Source: Clostridiales bacterium (GTDB lineage: Bacteria; Bacillota; Clostridia; Oscillospirales; Oscillospiraceae). Taken from it: a stretch of DNA of 29,048 nt. How positions within the stretch are numbered: position 1 is the first letter of the stretch; every line of letters begins with the position of its first letter. The position numbers were made by a program, and so were the translations under genes. Positions 1 to 6,890 of the stretch are shown here, piece by piece. The notes beneath the pieces are model-generated. The model saw only the letters and a program-made list of their open reading frames with translations, had not been told where the DNA came from and made no database searches. The stretch covers positions 1-29,048 of the forward strand of contig QAMJ01000016.1 in NCBI GenBank assembly GCA_003150355.1. The letters run 5' to 3'.

Positions 1-1
1 C

Positions 2-148
2 ATATCTCCCCAGCAGATAAAGAAGTTATCCTATTATCTCGACAACTGGGACAGCATAGATTTTGACGACAAAAGAAAAGCCGCCGATGGTTTGATCTCT
101 ACGATCAAGGCCACCAGCGACCGTGTTCAGATAGAGTGGAAAATCTGA
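2..148 (+). CDS. Serine recombinase, C-terminal end (partial)
   Basis: The window starts inside this gene, and only the last 48 codons before a TGA at 146-148 are visible. They read as a charged C-terminal tail with the segments WDSIDFDDKRKAADGLIS and VQIEWKI. That 'DDKR..V/A..LI..I......I.I.WKI' pattern is what I know from the C-termini of large serine recombinases of clostridial integrative elements. The catalytic domain is outside the window, so the call rests on the tail alone. Recombinases of this kind often lie at the very end of their element and read toward the attachment site, so an element border could lie a short way downstream. A different protein with a similar tail is possible. 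Confidence 0.5.
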   Translation: MSPQQIKKLSYYLDNWDSIDFDDKRKAADGLISTIKATSDRVQIEWKI

Positions 149-312
149 CATTTCCGCTCTATCGCCCCTCATTTCTATTTTATCTTGTTTGTACCCCTTG
201 TACACTGATGTTTAATTTCTTTCTTAATATTCCGGGTTATTATACAGACACATCAAGGGAACGACCTGATGAAAAACAAAAAATAAATCCGTTCAAGAAA
301 GGAATTATGAAT

Positions 313-585
313 ATGAATAACCTGCTCAACAAATACGAGGCTCTCGAGTCCGCTCTCCGTTACATCGACCTTGACCCCAACGCCGTCCGCGTCCTCTCCG
401 TCAGCCTTTGCGGCGCACACTATGAAGTTATCCTGCGCAGCGACTGGATGGAGTATGATTGCTTCGTCGGCTGCGTGAGCGGCAACGTCGCGGGTCTTGA
501 CTACTTCCCCCATGTCGACGCCGATGAGCTTGACGGTGTCCCCTGCTCCGAGTACCTCGGCGCAGCCGAAGAGCTCGCCGCGTAA
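313..585 (+). CDS. Small hypothetical protein (90 aa)
   Basis: I do not recognise the family. It is a soluble, acidic protein of about 90 residues, rich in Asp, Glu and Leu, with no signal peptide or membrane segment. The open frame extends upstream to 136, but its first part overlaps the recombinase tail and has low-complexity hydrophobic sequence. AAAGGA at 298-303 stands 9 nt before the ATG at 313 and 3 nt before another in-frame ATG at 307, so 313 is preferred. The third codon positions are GC-rich like the host genes around it. A strong hairpin at 617-652 follows. The minus-strand frame over the same bases lacks a comparable ribosome site. Confidence 0.6.
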   Translation: MNNLLNKYEALESALRYIDLDPNAVRVLSVSLCGAHYEVILRSDWMEYDCFVGCVSGNVAGLDYFPHVDADELDGVPCSEYLGAAEELAA

Positions 586-616
586 TACATCCTCTTCTTT
601 CCATCCACCATTCACA

Positions 617-652
617 GCACAAAGCACCTGTCAGCCGACAGGTGCTTTGTGC
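617..652. terminator. Perfect 16-bp hairpin between convergent genes
   Basis: GCACAAAGCACCTGTC (617-632) and its exact complement (637-652) enclose a 4-base AGCC loop. It lies between the stop of the 90-aa gene (585) and the stop of the minus-strand beta-helix lipoprotein (661). Neither strand shows a clear T-tract after the stem, so a terminator is inferred from position and stem strength only. Confidence 0.55.
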
Positions 653-660
653 ATTGCTAT

Positions 661-2322
661 TTATGCCGTTTGTTCTTTTCCGTCGACAATAGCGGTGCTG
701 CCATAGAGCTGGAAGTCGGGGCCGCCATTATCGTGGATATCGCAGTTATCAAACACAGCGTTGCTGTCATTGAGTGTGACAGCGCCGTATTCGCAGTCGT
801 ATATCTCGGTATTGCTGACGTTCATGTCGTCACAGTTGCTTGCGGTGATGCCCATGATGCCGCAGCCGAAGAGCGCACAGCCGTCGATCACCGCGTCATC
901 GCACAGATCAAAGTACAGAACTCCGCCCGTGCAGTAGCCTTTCTCCTCGGTGTGCCCCGCCGTGAAGCCGCGGAGCGTCAGGCCGGCGCATCTTTCAAAG
1001 CCGAGGACGTCCGCATAGCGCGGCACGGCGGCGATGGTGACGCTCTCCGCGTCCGCGCCCTCGATGGTCAGCCCGTCAACACCGGTTATGACAAGGCTCG
1101 GCCCGTCCCAGCGCAGATCCCAATGATAGCGGTCAGTCTCGGTGACGCCGCAGCCCGCGGCGGTGCTGAGATCGTATACCCCGGGTTCGAGATATATTGT
1201 CGTGTCCGGCGCGATGGCAGCGAGGAACTCATCCACGGTCGTGACATGCACCTTGCCGTCCTCGCTGACTGCTACCTCCGGGGTGCTGACCTCGGGGACA
1301 TAAGCGTTCCAGACGGCGTTCTCCGTTTTCTGCATATTCTGAAGCTCGCTGTAGCTATAGACATTTCTCTCGTGGTCGACGGCCTTGCTGTTTTCATAAA
1401 GGCTGCCGAGCTTTTCCATATCCGCATACCAGTCTATAATGTCATTGTCCCCGAGCGCGCAGCCCTCGACCGTGACCGGGATAAGCTCGGAAGCGAACAT
1501 ATCGCGGAACTTATTACCGCTGACTTCGCAGCCTCCGATATACACGCCGCTCGAACGGGAGCTGTTGAAGAAGACGTCCCCGCTGCTGTCGCGTATGGTG
1601 CTGTTGAGCAGGGCAAATTTATCGCTGTCGATCGTCCTGAACATGCCAAACTCGGCGGTGATGCCATGAAAATCGCAGTTATCAAAGCTGACGTTTTTGC
1701 TGTCGTATATAAATGCCGCGCCCTGCGAGCAGTTCCATATCTCGGAGCCGGTGACGGCGACGTCCTCGCAGCTGTAGGTCGTGACGCCCTCGGTGCCGCA
1801 GCCGTAGAGCGAACAGCCGTCCACCGTCACGCCCTTGGTGTTCTCAAAGCACAGCACGCCGCCGGAGCAGTATGCGCCGTCGGTATGCCCGGCGGTGAAG
1901 CCCTCAAGCGTTATGTCCTCACAGCCGATGAAGTGCAGGACGTTCACCCAGCGCGGCTCGGTGACGATGCATGTATCGCGGTTCGCTGCGCGTATGGTGA
2001 GACCGGTGACGTTCTCGATGACAAGCTCAGCGCCGCCGCCGGTGTCCCAGCGGTAATATCCGGAGCCGCTGCCTGTACCGTAGTCCGACGCCTCTGTGAG
2101 CATATAGCGCTGGCCGGTAAGCTCGATCACCGTATCCGGCGCGATGGCGGCGAGCAGTTCGTCCACGGTCGTGACCTCTGTCACAGGCCTGCCGTCCTCG
2201 GTCTTCGGCAAGGGAGTCTCAGCCGGTTCAGTCTCCGCCGCGGGAGCTGCAGGAGCTTCGCCGCAGGCGGCGAGGGAGAAGAGCATTATCGCCGCGATCA
2301 TTAAACTAATAAGCTTTTTCAT
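661..2322 (-). CDS. Lipoprotein with tandem right-handed beta-helix domains
   Basis: This 553-residue protein starts with a lipoprotein signal peptide (MKKLISLMIAAIMLFSLAAC, lipobox LAAC, acylated Cys20), so it should be anchored on the outer face of the membrane. A Pro/Ala/Glu-rich spacer follows. The rest is short repeating strands of the form 'V.V.G..', each ending at Asn/Asp/Cys, typical of NosD or pectate-lyase-like right-handed parallel beta-helices. The domain appears twice. Residues from about 51 and from about 361 open almost identically (TTVDELLAAIAPDT, TTVDEFLAAIAPDT), and both contain GFTAGHT, a YC.GGVL segment and a 'DGC.L.GCG..G' segment. Such folds bind or cleave polysaccharide, but I see no assignable catalytic residues. 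AAAGAGAG precedes the ATG. Many cysteines recur at equivalent helix turns, perhaps forming an internal ladder. Confidence 0.8.
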   Translation of the reverse strand: MKKLISLMIAAIMLFSLAACGEAPAAPAAETEPAETPLPKTEDGRPVTEVTTVDELLAAIAPDTVIELTGQRYMLTEASDYGTGSGSGYYRWDTGGGAELVIENVTGLTIRAANRDTCIVTEPRWVNVLHFIGCEDITLEGFTAGHTDGAYCSGGVLCFENTKGVTVDGCSLYGCGTEGVTTYSCEDVAVTGSEIWNCSQGAAFIYDSKNVSFDNCDFHGITAEFGMFRTIDSDKFALLNSTIRDSSGDVFFNSSRSSGVYIGGCEVSGNKFRDMFASELIPVTVEGCALGDNDIIDWYADMEKLGSLYENSKAVDHERNVYSYSELQNMQKTENAVWNAYVPEVSTPEVAVSEDGKVHVTTVDEFLAAIAPDTTIYLEPGVYDLSTAAGCGVTETDRYHWDLRWDGPSLVITGVDGLTIEGADAESVTIAAVPRYADVLGFERCAGLTLRGFTAGHTEEKGYCTGGVLYFDLCDDAVIDGCALFGCGIMGITASNCDDMNVSNTEIYDCEYGAVTLNDSNAVFDNCDIHDNGGPDFQLYGSTAIVDGKEQTA

Positions 2323-2430
2323 AGCAATTCTCTCTTTCGTTATCTGGCAAAAATTGCCTGTTTATATCTGTAAGACGGCGCTGTGCCGTTTTTGTTTCCG
2401 CATCTGCCGCAGCTTTAACGAATCTTAAGC

Positions 2431-2445
2431 TTTCTTCAGAAGAAA
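2431..2445. promoter_or_regulatory. Short palindrome in divergent intergenic region
   Basis: TTTCTTC-A-GAAGAAA is a perfect 7-bp inverted repeat with one central base. It lies between the divergent lipoprotein genes at 2322 (minus) and 2566 (plus), 25 bp upstream of the -35 box of the latter. It is a possible regulator-binding site, with no further support. Confidence 0.3.
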
Positions 2446-2469
2446 TCACGGAAAACACGCAGAAATGTT

Positions 2470-2498
2470 TTGACAAATCGCGAACTATAGTTTACAAT
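2470..2498 (+). promoter_or_regulatory. Sigma-A type promoter of small lipoprotein gene
   Basis: TTGACA (2470-2475) and TACAAT (2493-2498) are separated by exactly 17 bp. The predicted start near 2505 gives a leader of about 60 nt before the ATG at 2566. Confidence 0.75.
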
Positions 2499-2565
2499 AA
2501 GGTTACACGTTTTAGTGCGTGTATCGGTATGTGTTATAAATCTTTATATGAAAGAGGTTAACGAT

Positions 2566-3198
2566 ATGAAGAAGAATGTTATCGCACTGGCTCTTATAAT
2601 AGTCATGCTGTTTTCTCTGTCCGCCTGCGGCAGCAAGGATGAGACTCCCGCCGCAACCGAGGCTCCCGGTCAGTCCGCTTCCGTGAGTGACCTTCCCGCC
2701 GCCACGCCCGGTGCTCCCGCCGTTCCCGAATCCGGCGTGACCACCTATGTCAGCGAGGTCAACGGCATCAGCTTTGATTACGACGTGCAGTACGTCGCCA
2801 TGACCAATCAGGCCGGCAACGCAATGATCTATGCCGGTGAGAGCACCGACCTGCCTTTCTGCACCGTCTCCCTGATTCCGATGACTGACGCCGAGTCGTA
2901 TCTCAAGGAGATGGCTGACGCTTCCGAGATAGAGCTTGGCAAGGATCTGCAGGCCAAGGCCGGTGACCCCACCAAGGTCGACTTCGGTGACAGGGATATC
3001 TATTATATCTACTACACCTATAAGGATAAGGATGCCGGCGGCACCGTCGCCTGCGCATACTACGCCGAGAACCTCGAGGACGGCAGCGTTGCTGTCTATA
3101 ACTCCACCGCGCTTGAGGATCAGGCCGATGTTGTCAACGGCATACTCAAGCTCGCGATTGAGACTTTCCACATCGCCGCCGACGGCACGAACGTGTAA
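2566..3198 (+). CDS. Small hypothetical lipoprotein (210 aa)
   Basis: The ATG at 2566 follows AAAGAGG (8-nt spacing) and opens a clear lipoprotein signal (MKKNVIALALIIVMLFSLSAC, lipobox LSAC, acylated Cys21). A Thr/Ala/Pro-rich linker follows, then a compact domain of about 150 residues with the elements 'VNGISFDYD.QYVAM' and 'YYIYYTYKDKDAGG'. It looks like an extracytoplasmic alpha/beta domain of the kind used for binding, but I cannot name the family. The frame opens at 2515, but those extra codons lie right behind the promoter and carry no ribosome site. It is expressed from its own consensus promoter and closed by the hairpin at 3218-3253. Confidence 0.75.
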   Translation: MKKNVIALALIIVMLFSLSACGSKDETPAATEAPGQSASVSDLPAATPGAPAVPESGVTTYVSEVNGISFDYDVQYVAMTNQAGNAMIYAGESTDLPFCTVSLIPMTDAESYLKEMADASEIELGKDLQAKAGDPTKVDFGDRDIYYIYYTYKDKDAGGTVACAYYAENLEDGSVAVYNSTALEDQADVVNGILKLAIETFHIAADGTNV

Positions 3199-3217
3199 AA
3201 GATTATATTATTAAAAT

Positions 3218-3253
3218 GCGCGCTGCAATGTGATTGCAGCGCGCTCTTTTTAT
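3218..3253 (+). terminator. Rho-independent terminator shared by convergent genes
   Basis: GCGCGCTGCAAT (3218-3229), loop GTG, and a perfect complement (3233-3244) are followed by TCTTTTTATT on the plus strand. Read on the minus strand the stem is followed by ATTTTAATAATATAATC, so it also suits the ABC-F gene, whose stop codon (3250-3252) lies inside the T-tract. Confidence 0.9.
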
Positions 3254-4857
3254 TCCCTCGCTCCGCTTTCGAGGTCAGAGATGTGCATATACTCATCGTA
3301 GGTGCAGACGCGGTCGATAATGCCGTCGTCGGTGATCTCGATGATCCTGTTGGCAACAGTCTGCGTGAGCTGATGGTCATGGCAGGAGAAGATGATATTG
3401 TACTTGAAAGCCTCAAGGCCGTTGTTGAGCGCGGCGATGCTCTCAAGGTCGAGATGGTTCGTCGGCTGATCGAGCACGAGGAAGTTCGCTCCGGAGAGCA
3501 TCATGCGGCTGAGCATGCACCTGACCTTCTCACCGCCGGAGAGAACCTTGACGCTTTTATAGACATCATCCCCGGAGAAGAGCATGCGCCCGAGGAAAGT
3601 GCGCAGATAGCTCTCGCGCTTGTCGGAGGAGAACTGGCGCATCCAGTCGATAAGGTCATAATCGCAGTTTTCAAAATAGCTGTTGTGATCCTTGGGGAAA
3701 TAGGCCGTGGTGATGGACGCGCCCCATTTGACGCTGCCGGTGTCCGGTTCCTCCTCACCCATGATGATCTTATAGAGCATCGTCACAGCAAGCTCGTTCT
3801 TGCCGACGATGGCGATCTTATCATCCTTGCCGACAATGAAGCTGACGTTATTGAGGAGCTTCACGCCGTCAACGGTCTTGCTGACCTCGGTGACAAAGAG
3901 CCTGTCCTTGCCCGGCTCGCGCTCGGCCTTGAAGCCGACCCACGGATAGCGCCGGTTCGACGCGGGCAGCTCTTCGACGGTGATCTTGTCGAGGAGCTTG
4001 CGCCTCGATGTGGCCTGACGTGACTTGGACTTGTTCGCGGAGAAGCGTGCGATGAAGGTCTGCAGCTCCTGTATCTTCTGCTCGGCCTTCTTGTTCTGGT
4101 CGCGGATGAGCTTCTGGATGAGCTGGCTGGATTCGTACCAGAAGTCATAGTTGCCGACGTACATTTTGATCTTGCCGTAGTCGATATCCACGATGTGGGT
4201 GCAGACGTTATTGAGGAAGTACCGGTCATGGCTCACGACGAGCACCGTGCCCTCATAATCCATGAGGAAGTCCTCGAGCCAGACGACGCTTGCAAGGTCG
4301 AGGTTGTTCGTCGGCTCGTCGAGCAGGATAACATCCGGGTGGCCGAAGAGCGCCTGCGCGAGCAGCACCTTGACCTTGAGGCGCGGGTCTATCTCGCGCA
4401 TAAGGCTCTGGTGCAGCGCGGTGTCGACGCCCAGCCCCTGAAGGATGCGCCCGGCGTCGCTCTCGGCCTCCCAGCCGCCGAGCTCGGCGAACTCCTCCTC
4501 AAGCTCCGCGGCGCGGATGCCGTCTTCATCCGAAAAATCCGGTTTATCGTATATTGCGTCCTTCTCCTTGCCGCAGTCATAGAGCCGCTGGTTGCCCATG
4601 ATGACGGTGTCAAGCACGGGGTAATCGTCGTACAGGCTCTGGTTCTGCTTGAGTACCGACATACGCTGCTTTGCGTCGAGCGTGACGCTGCCGCCCGTCG
4701 GTTCGAGCTCGCCGGAGAGGATCTTTATAAAGGTGGACTTGCCCGCGCCGTTCGCGCCGATGATGCCGTAGCAGTTGCCGGGGGTGAACTGCAGGTCTAC
4801 GCGTGAAAACAGCACGGATGAGCCGAACTGCATGGAAAGGTCGTTTACAGAAAGCAT
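3250..4857 (-). CDS. ABC-F family ATPase, YkpA/YbiT-like, with one degenerate site
   Basis: This 535-residue protein has two ABC domains, no membrane segments, and a charged helical linker at about 240-300. That is the ABC-F layout, whose members bind the ribosome and adjust translation. Domain 1 has an intact Walker A (GANGAGKST, 34-42) and Walker B with Glu181 (LLDEPTNNLDL), but its signature is replaced by 'EIDPRLKVKVLL'. Domain 2 has a true LSGGE (439-443), a Walker A reduced to GKNELAVTML (352-361), and LDQPTNHLDL in which the catalytic Glu is Gln464. H-loop histidines are present (210, 493). The order of motifs and the degenerate first signature match the YbiT/YkpA branch rather than antibiotic-resistance ABC-F proteins. 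AACGGAG stands 7 nt before the ATG. Confidence 0.9.
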   Translation of the reverse strand: MLSVNDLSMQFGSSVLFSRVDLQFTPGNCYGIIGANGAGKSTFIKILSGELEPTGGSVTLDAKQRMSVLKQNQSLYDDYPVLDTVIMGNQRLYDCGKEKDAIYDKPDFSDEDGIRAAELEEEFAELGGWEAESDAGRILQGLGVDTALHQSLMREIDPRLKVKVLLAQALFGHPDVILLDEPTNNLDLASVVWLEDFLMDYEGTVLVVSHDRYFLNNVCTHIVDIDYGKIKMYVGNYDFWYESSQLIQKLIRDQNKKAEQKIQELQTFIARFSANKSKSRQATSRRKLLDKITVEELPASNRRYPWVGFKAEREPGKDRLFVTEVSKTVDGVKLLNNVSFIVGKDDKIAIVGKNELAVTMLYKIIMGEEEPDTGSVKWGASITTAYFPKDHNSYFENCDYDLIDWMRQFSSDKRESYLRTFLGRMLFSGDDVYKSVKVLSGGEKVRCMLSRMMLSGANFLVLDQPTNHLDLESIAALNNGLEAFKYNIIFSCHDHQLTQTVANRIIEITDDGIIDRVCTYDEYMHISDLESGARE

Positions 4858-4886
4858 ATGAAAACTCCGTTCAAAGTAGTGCTCCC

Positions 4887-4915
4887 AGTATAAACGCTCC
4901 CGGCAGGGCTGTCAA
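4887..4915 (-). promoter_or_regulatory. Promoter of the ABC-F gene
   Basis: On the minus strand TTGACA (4915-4910) and TATACT (4892-4887) are 17 bp apart. The predicted start lies only about 20-25 nt before the ATG at 4857, leaving room for the ribosome site and no leader-based attenuator of the sort seen before resistance-type ABC-F genes. Confidence 0.75.
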
Positions 4916-4931
4916 TGCCGCGCGGCGTTTG

Positions 4932-4960
4932 TTGACTTTTGAGCCGATTTATTATATTCT
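4932..4960 (+). promoter_or_regulatory. Promoter of polytopic membrane protein gene
   Basis: TTGACT (4932-4937) and TATTCT (4955-4960) are 17 bp apart, giving a start near 4967 and a leader of about 29 nt. TATATT at 4953-4958, at 15-bp spacing, is an alternative -10 box. Confidence 0.5.
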
Positions 4961-4995
4961 TATATGGTTAAACTATATATTCCGGGAGCTTCCCT

Positions 4996-6627
4996 ATGAC
5001 CGATACCTTGAATGAAAAGCATGAGAGAGCTTTCTCTCTTATTATAATACTCGTCCTGCTGGCGTATTTCGCTGTGTTCGCCATCGTGAACTTCGCGGGC
5101 TTTGCATATTTCTGCAATGCCGATATGTATGAGGATACGCTCGTCGCCCGCCTGATGTGGGAGCAGAAAACGCTGTTCCCGGAAAACTACATCTTCGGCA
5201 ACCAGTATTACGTTATCGCGACGCCGGTGTTCGCAGCGCTGTTCTACGGCCTCACCGGCAGCATGAACACCGCAATGGCGCTTGCGACGACGCTGATGTC
5301 GCTGCTGATAGTGCTCTCACTCGGCTGGATGATAAAGCCGTATATAAAGAGCCGCTCCGCACGGCTCGCGGTGCTGCTCACGCTCGCCGCCGCGGTATAT
5401 GTTCCGCACATCCTCGAAATGGATGAGGGGCAGCTGTTCTTCGTTATGGCAAGCTATTACGCCTGCTATCTTATAACGTTCTTCTTCCTTGCGGGCGACT
5501 ATGTCCGCGCGCGGACGGACTCTTCCCTGCGCCCGGCGGCGCTGGCTGTCTCGCTGGTGCTCTCTTTCTGCACGGGGATGCAGAGCCTGCGGCAGACCTG
5601 CGTGAGCATCCTGCCGATACTGGCCGTCGAGGCCGTGTCCGCGCTGCGCCGCCTTATCGCGCGTGAAAGGCTCTGGCCAAAGGGGCAGCGTATGCCGCTC
5701 TGCCGTGCCATCGGCTATACCGCTGCCAACATCGGCGGCGTACTGCTGATGAAGCTGCTCAGGGTACCGAACCAGTCCATATACTCCGATGCATCCGTTC
5801 TGGACGGGACGGGGTTAAACGGCAAGCTCTGGCGTTTCATCGCCGCGTCCCGCACCGTGAGCGGATTCGAGTGCGTCAAAAATAACGGCGGCTTTTTCGT
5901 GCTGATGTTCGTGTTCTTCACGGCACTGCTGATCGCTGCGGCGGTGATCCTGATACGCAAAGCCAAGACCGCGCCCGAGGGCATCGGGGCATACTGGTGG
6001 CTTTCGGTCGTTAGCCTGCTCGCGGTCATCGCGGCCTCATTCTTCACAGCGGTGAAGCTGCGTGCGATATACCTGTTTATCTATTATCCGCTGCTTGCGC
6101 TCTCCGCGGCAATAGTCCTTGAGCGCGCCGCGCCGAAGCTGCGCTGCGCCCTGCTCATCGCGCTGTGCGTGCTCTCGGCCGGGAATATATATTTCAGCTA
6201 TGGGGACGATCTGCGCGGCGTTCTCAGCGAAAGCAAAACGACCGCCGAGGAAATCAGCAGCTACGCCGTCGAGAACGGCTACGAGCTGCTGTACGGCAAC
6301 ATTGCATACCTCACCCCCAACGCTGCGGCCTATTCCGACGGAAAGCTCATCGCGGGCTGCTGGAATGATGAGATCATCTTCCACGCCGTGCCCTATCTCA
6401 ACACAAGGGACGTCTACCGCAGGACAGACTATTCGCGTGCGCTCTTCGTTTTCCATGAGTGGGAGCTTGACGCGGCATACACCGAGGCTGCCGGGAGCGG
6501 CGCTGTGCTTACCGAGCGGGCGCGGTTCGGAGAATACGTGCTGTGCACCTCGTCTCAGCAGCTCATGTATCCGACGACCGATATAATAGAATACTATGTC
6601 TCCATGGGCATGGAGCCGCCGCGGTGA
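4996..6627 (+). CDS. Polytopic membrane protein, GT-C glycosyltransferase-like
   Basis: This protein has 543 residues with about ten hydrophobic segments. The first is at about 13-38, followed by an extracytoplasmic loop with acidic residues (CNADMYEDTLVARL) before the second segment. A short first loop with Asp/Glu next to the membrane, many spans, and a soluble C-terminal part (from about 400) are the layout of GT-C enzymes that use lipid-linked sugars. This is a topology argument, not a family match. The C-terminal domain contains 'AYSDGKLIAGCWNDEIIFHAVPYL'-like sequence without a known motif. GGGAG (4984-4988) stands 7 nt before the ATG. The gene has its own promoter and a hairpin after it, so it is probably monocistronic. 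Confidence 0.6.
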   Translation: MTDTLNEKHERAFSLIIILVLLAYFAVFAIVNFAGFAYFCNADMYEDTLVARLMWEQKTLFPENYIFGNQYYVIATPVFAALFYGLTGSMNTAMALATTLMSLLIVLSLGWMIKPYIKSRSARLAVLLTLAAAVYVPHILEMDEGQLFFVMASYYACYLITFFFLAGDYVRARTDSSLRPAALAVSLVLSFCTGMQSLRQTCVSILPILAVEAVSALRRLIARERLWPKGQRMPLCRAIGYTAANIGGVLLMKLLRVPNQSIYSDASVLDGTGLNGKLWRFIAASRTVSGFECVKNNGGFFVLMFVFFTALLIAAAVILIRKAKTAPEGIGAYWWLSVVSLLAVIAASFFTAVKLRAIYLFIYYPLLALSAAIVLERAAPKLRCALLIALCVLSAGNIYFSYGDDLRGVLSESKTTAEEISSYAVENGYELLYGNIAYLTPNAAAYSDGKLIAGCWNDEIIFHAVPYLNTRDVYRRTDYSRALFVFHEWELDAAYTEAAGSGAVLTERARFGEYVLCTSSQQLMYPTTDIIEYYVSMGMEPPR

Positions 6628-6640
6628 CACGGCAAAGGCC

Positions 6641-6671
6641 GAGGCCGCCCGGTGTATTTCCGGGCGGCCTC
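6641..6671. terminator. GC-rich hairpin after membrane protein gene
   Basis: GAGGCCGCCCGG (6641-6652), a 7-base loop, and CCGGGCGGCCTC (6660-6671) pair perfectly. It lies 13 nt after the membrane protein stop and 21 nt beyond the stop of the minus-strand 27-codon ORF. No strong T-tract follows on either strand. Confidence 0.6.
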
Positions 6672-6692
6672 GATCAAACATTATTCATAGTA

Positions 6693-6776
6693 TCATATAC
6701 CCAGCAGCGTATACGCTGCCGCAATGAGCATGCCTACGACGAGCAGTGCCGACGGATTATAAGCAACATCTTTCAT
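6693..6776 (-). CDS. 27-residue single-span membrane peptide
   Basis: This short minus-strand frame reads MKDVAYNPSALLVVGMLI followed by AAAYTLLGI and a TGA stop. A near-perfect ribosome site, AGGAGGG, stands 6 nt before the ATG, stronger than most in the window. The sequence has a short polar N-terminus and one hydrophobic stretch of about 18 residues, enough for a single membrane span. I do not recognise a family. It occupies the gap between the polytopic membrane protein and the plus-strand TPR/hydrolase gene, facing away from the latter. The alternative is a chance ORF, but chance frames rarely have both such a ribosome site and a clean transmembrane segment. Confidence 0.55.
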   Translation of the reverse strand: MKDVAYNPSALLVVGMLIAAAYTLLGI

Positions 6777-6890
6777 TGTATACCCTCCTGTGATATTTCT
6801 TTTGTTTTTTGCTTTATGGCTATAAGACGGCGGGCAGAGCATTTTGTTCCCGGTATTTGAAAAATTTTCCGGGAAACGCGGAGATAAGAT

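Noticed and set aside
253..627. Minus-strand frame opposite the 90-aa gene
   Set aside because: There is no ribosome site. The plus-strand frame has one and better codon choice.
649..2304. Long plus-strand frame (551 codons) opposite the beta-helix lipoprotein
   Set aside because: It is the shadow of the minus-strand gene with its lipobox, repeats and ribosome site. The plus frame has an unnatural Val/Ala/Asp-rich composition and no signal.
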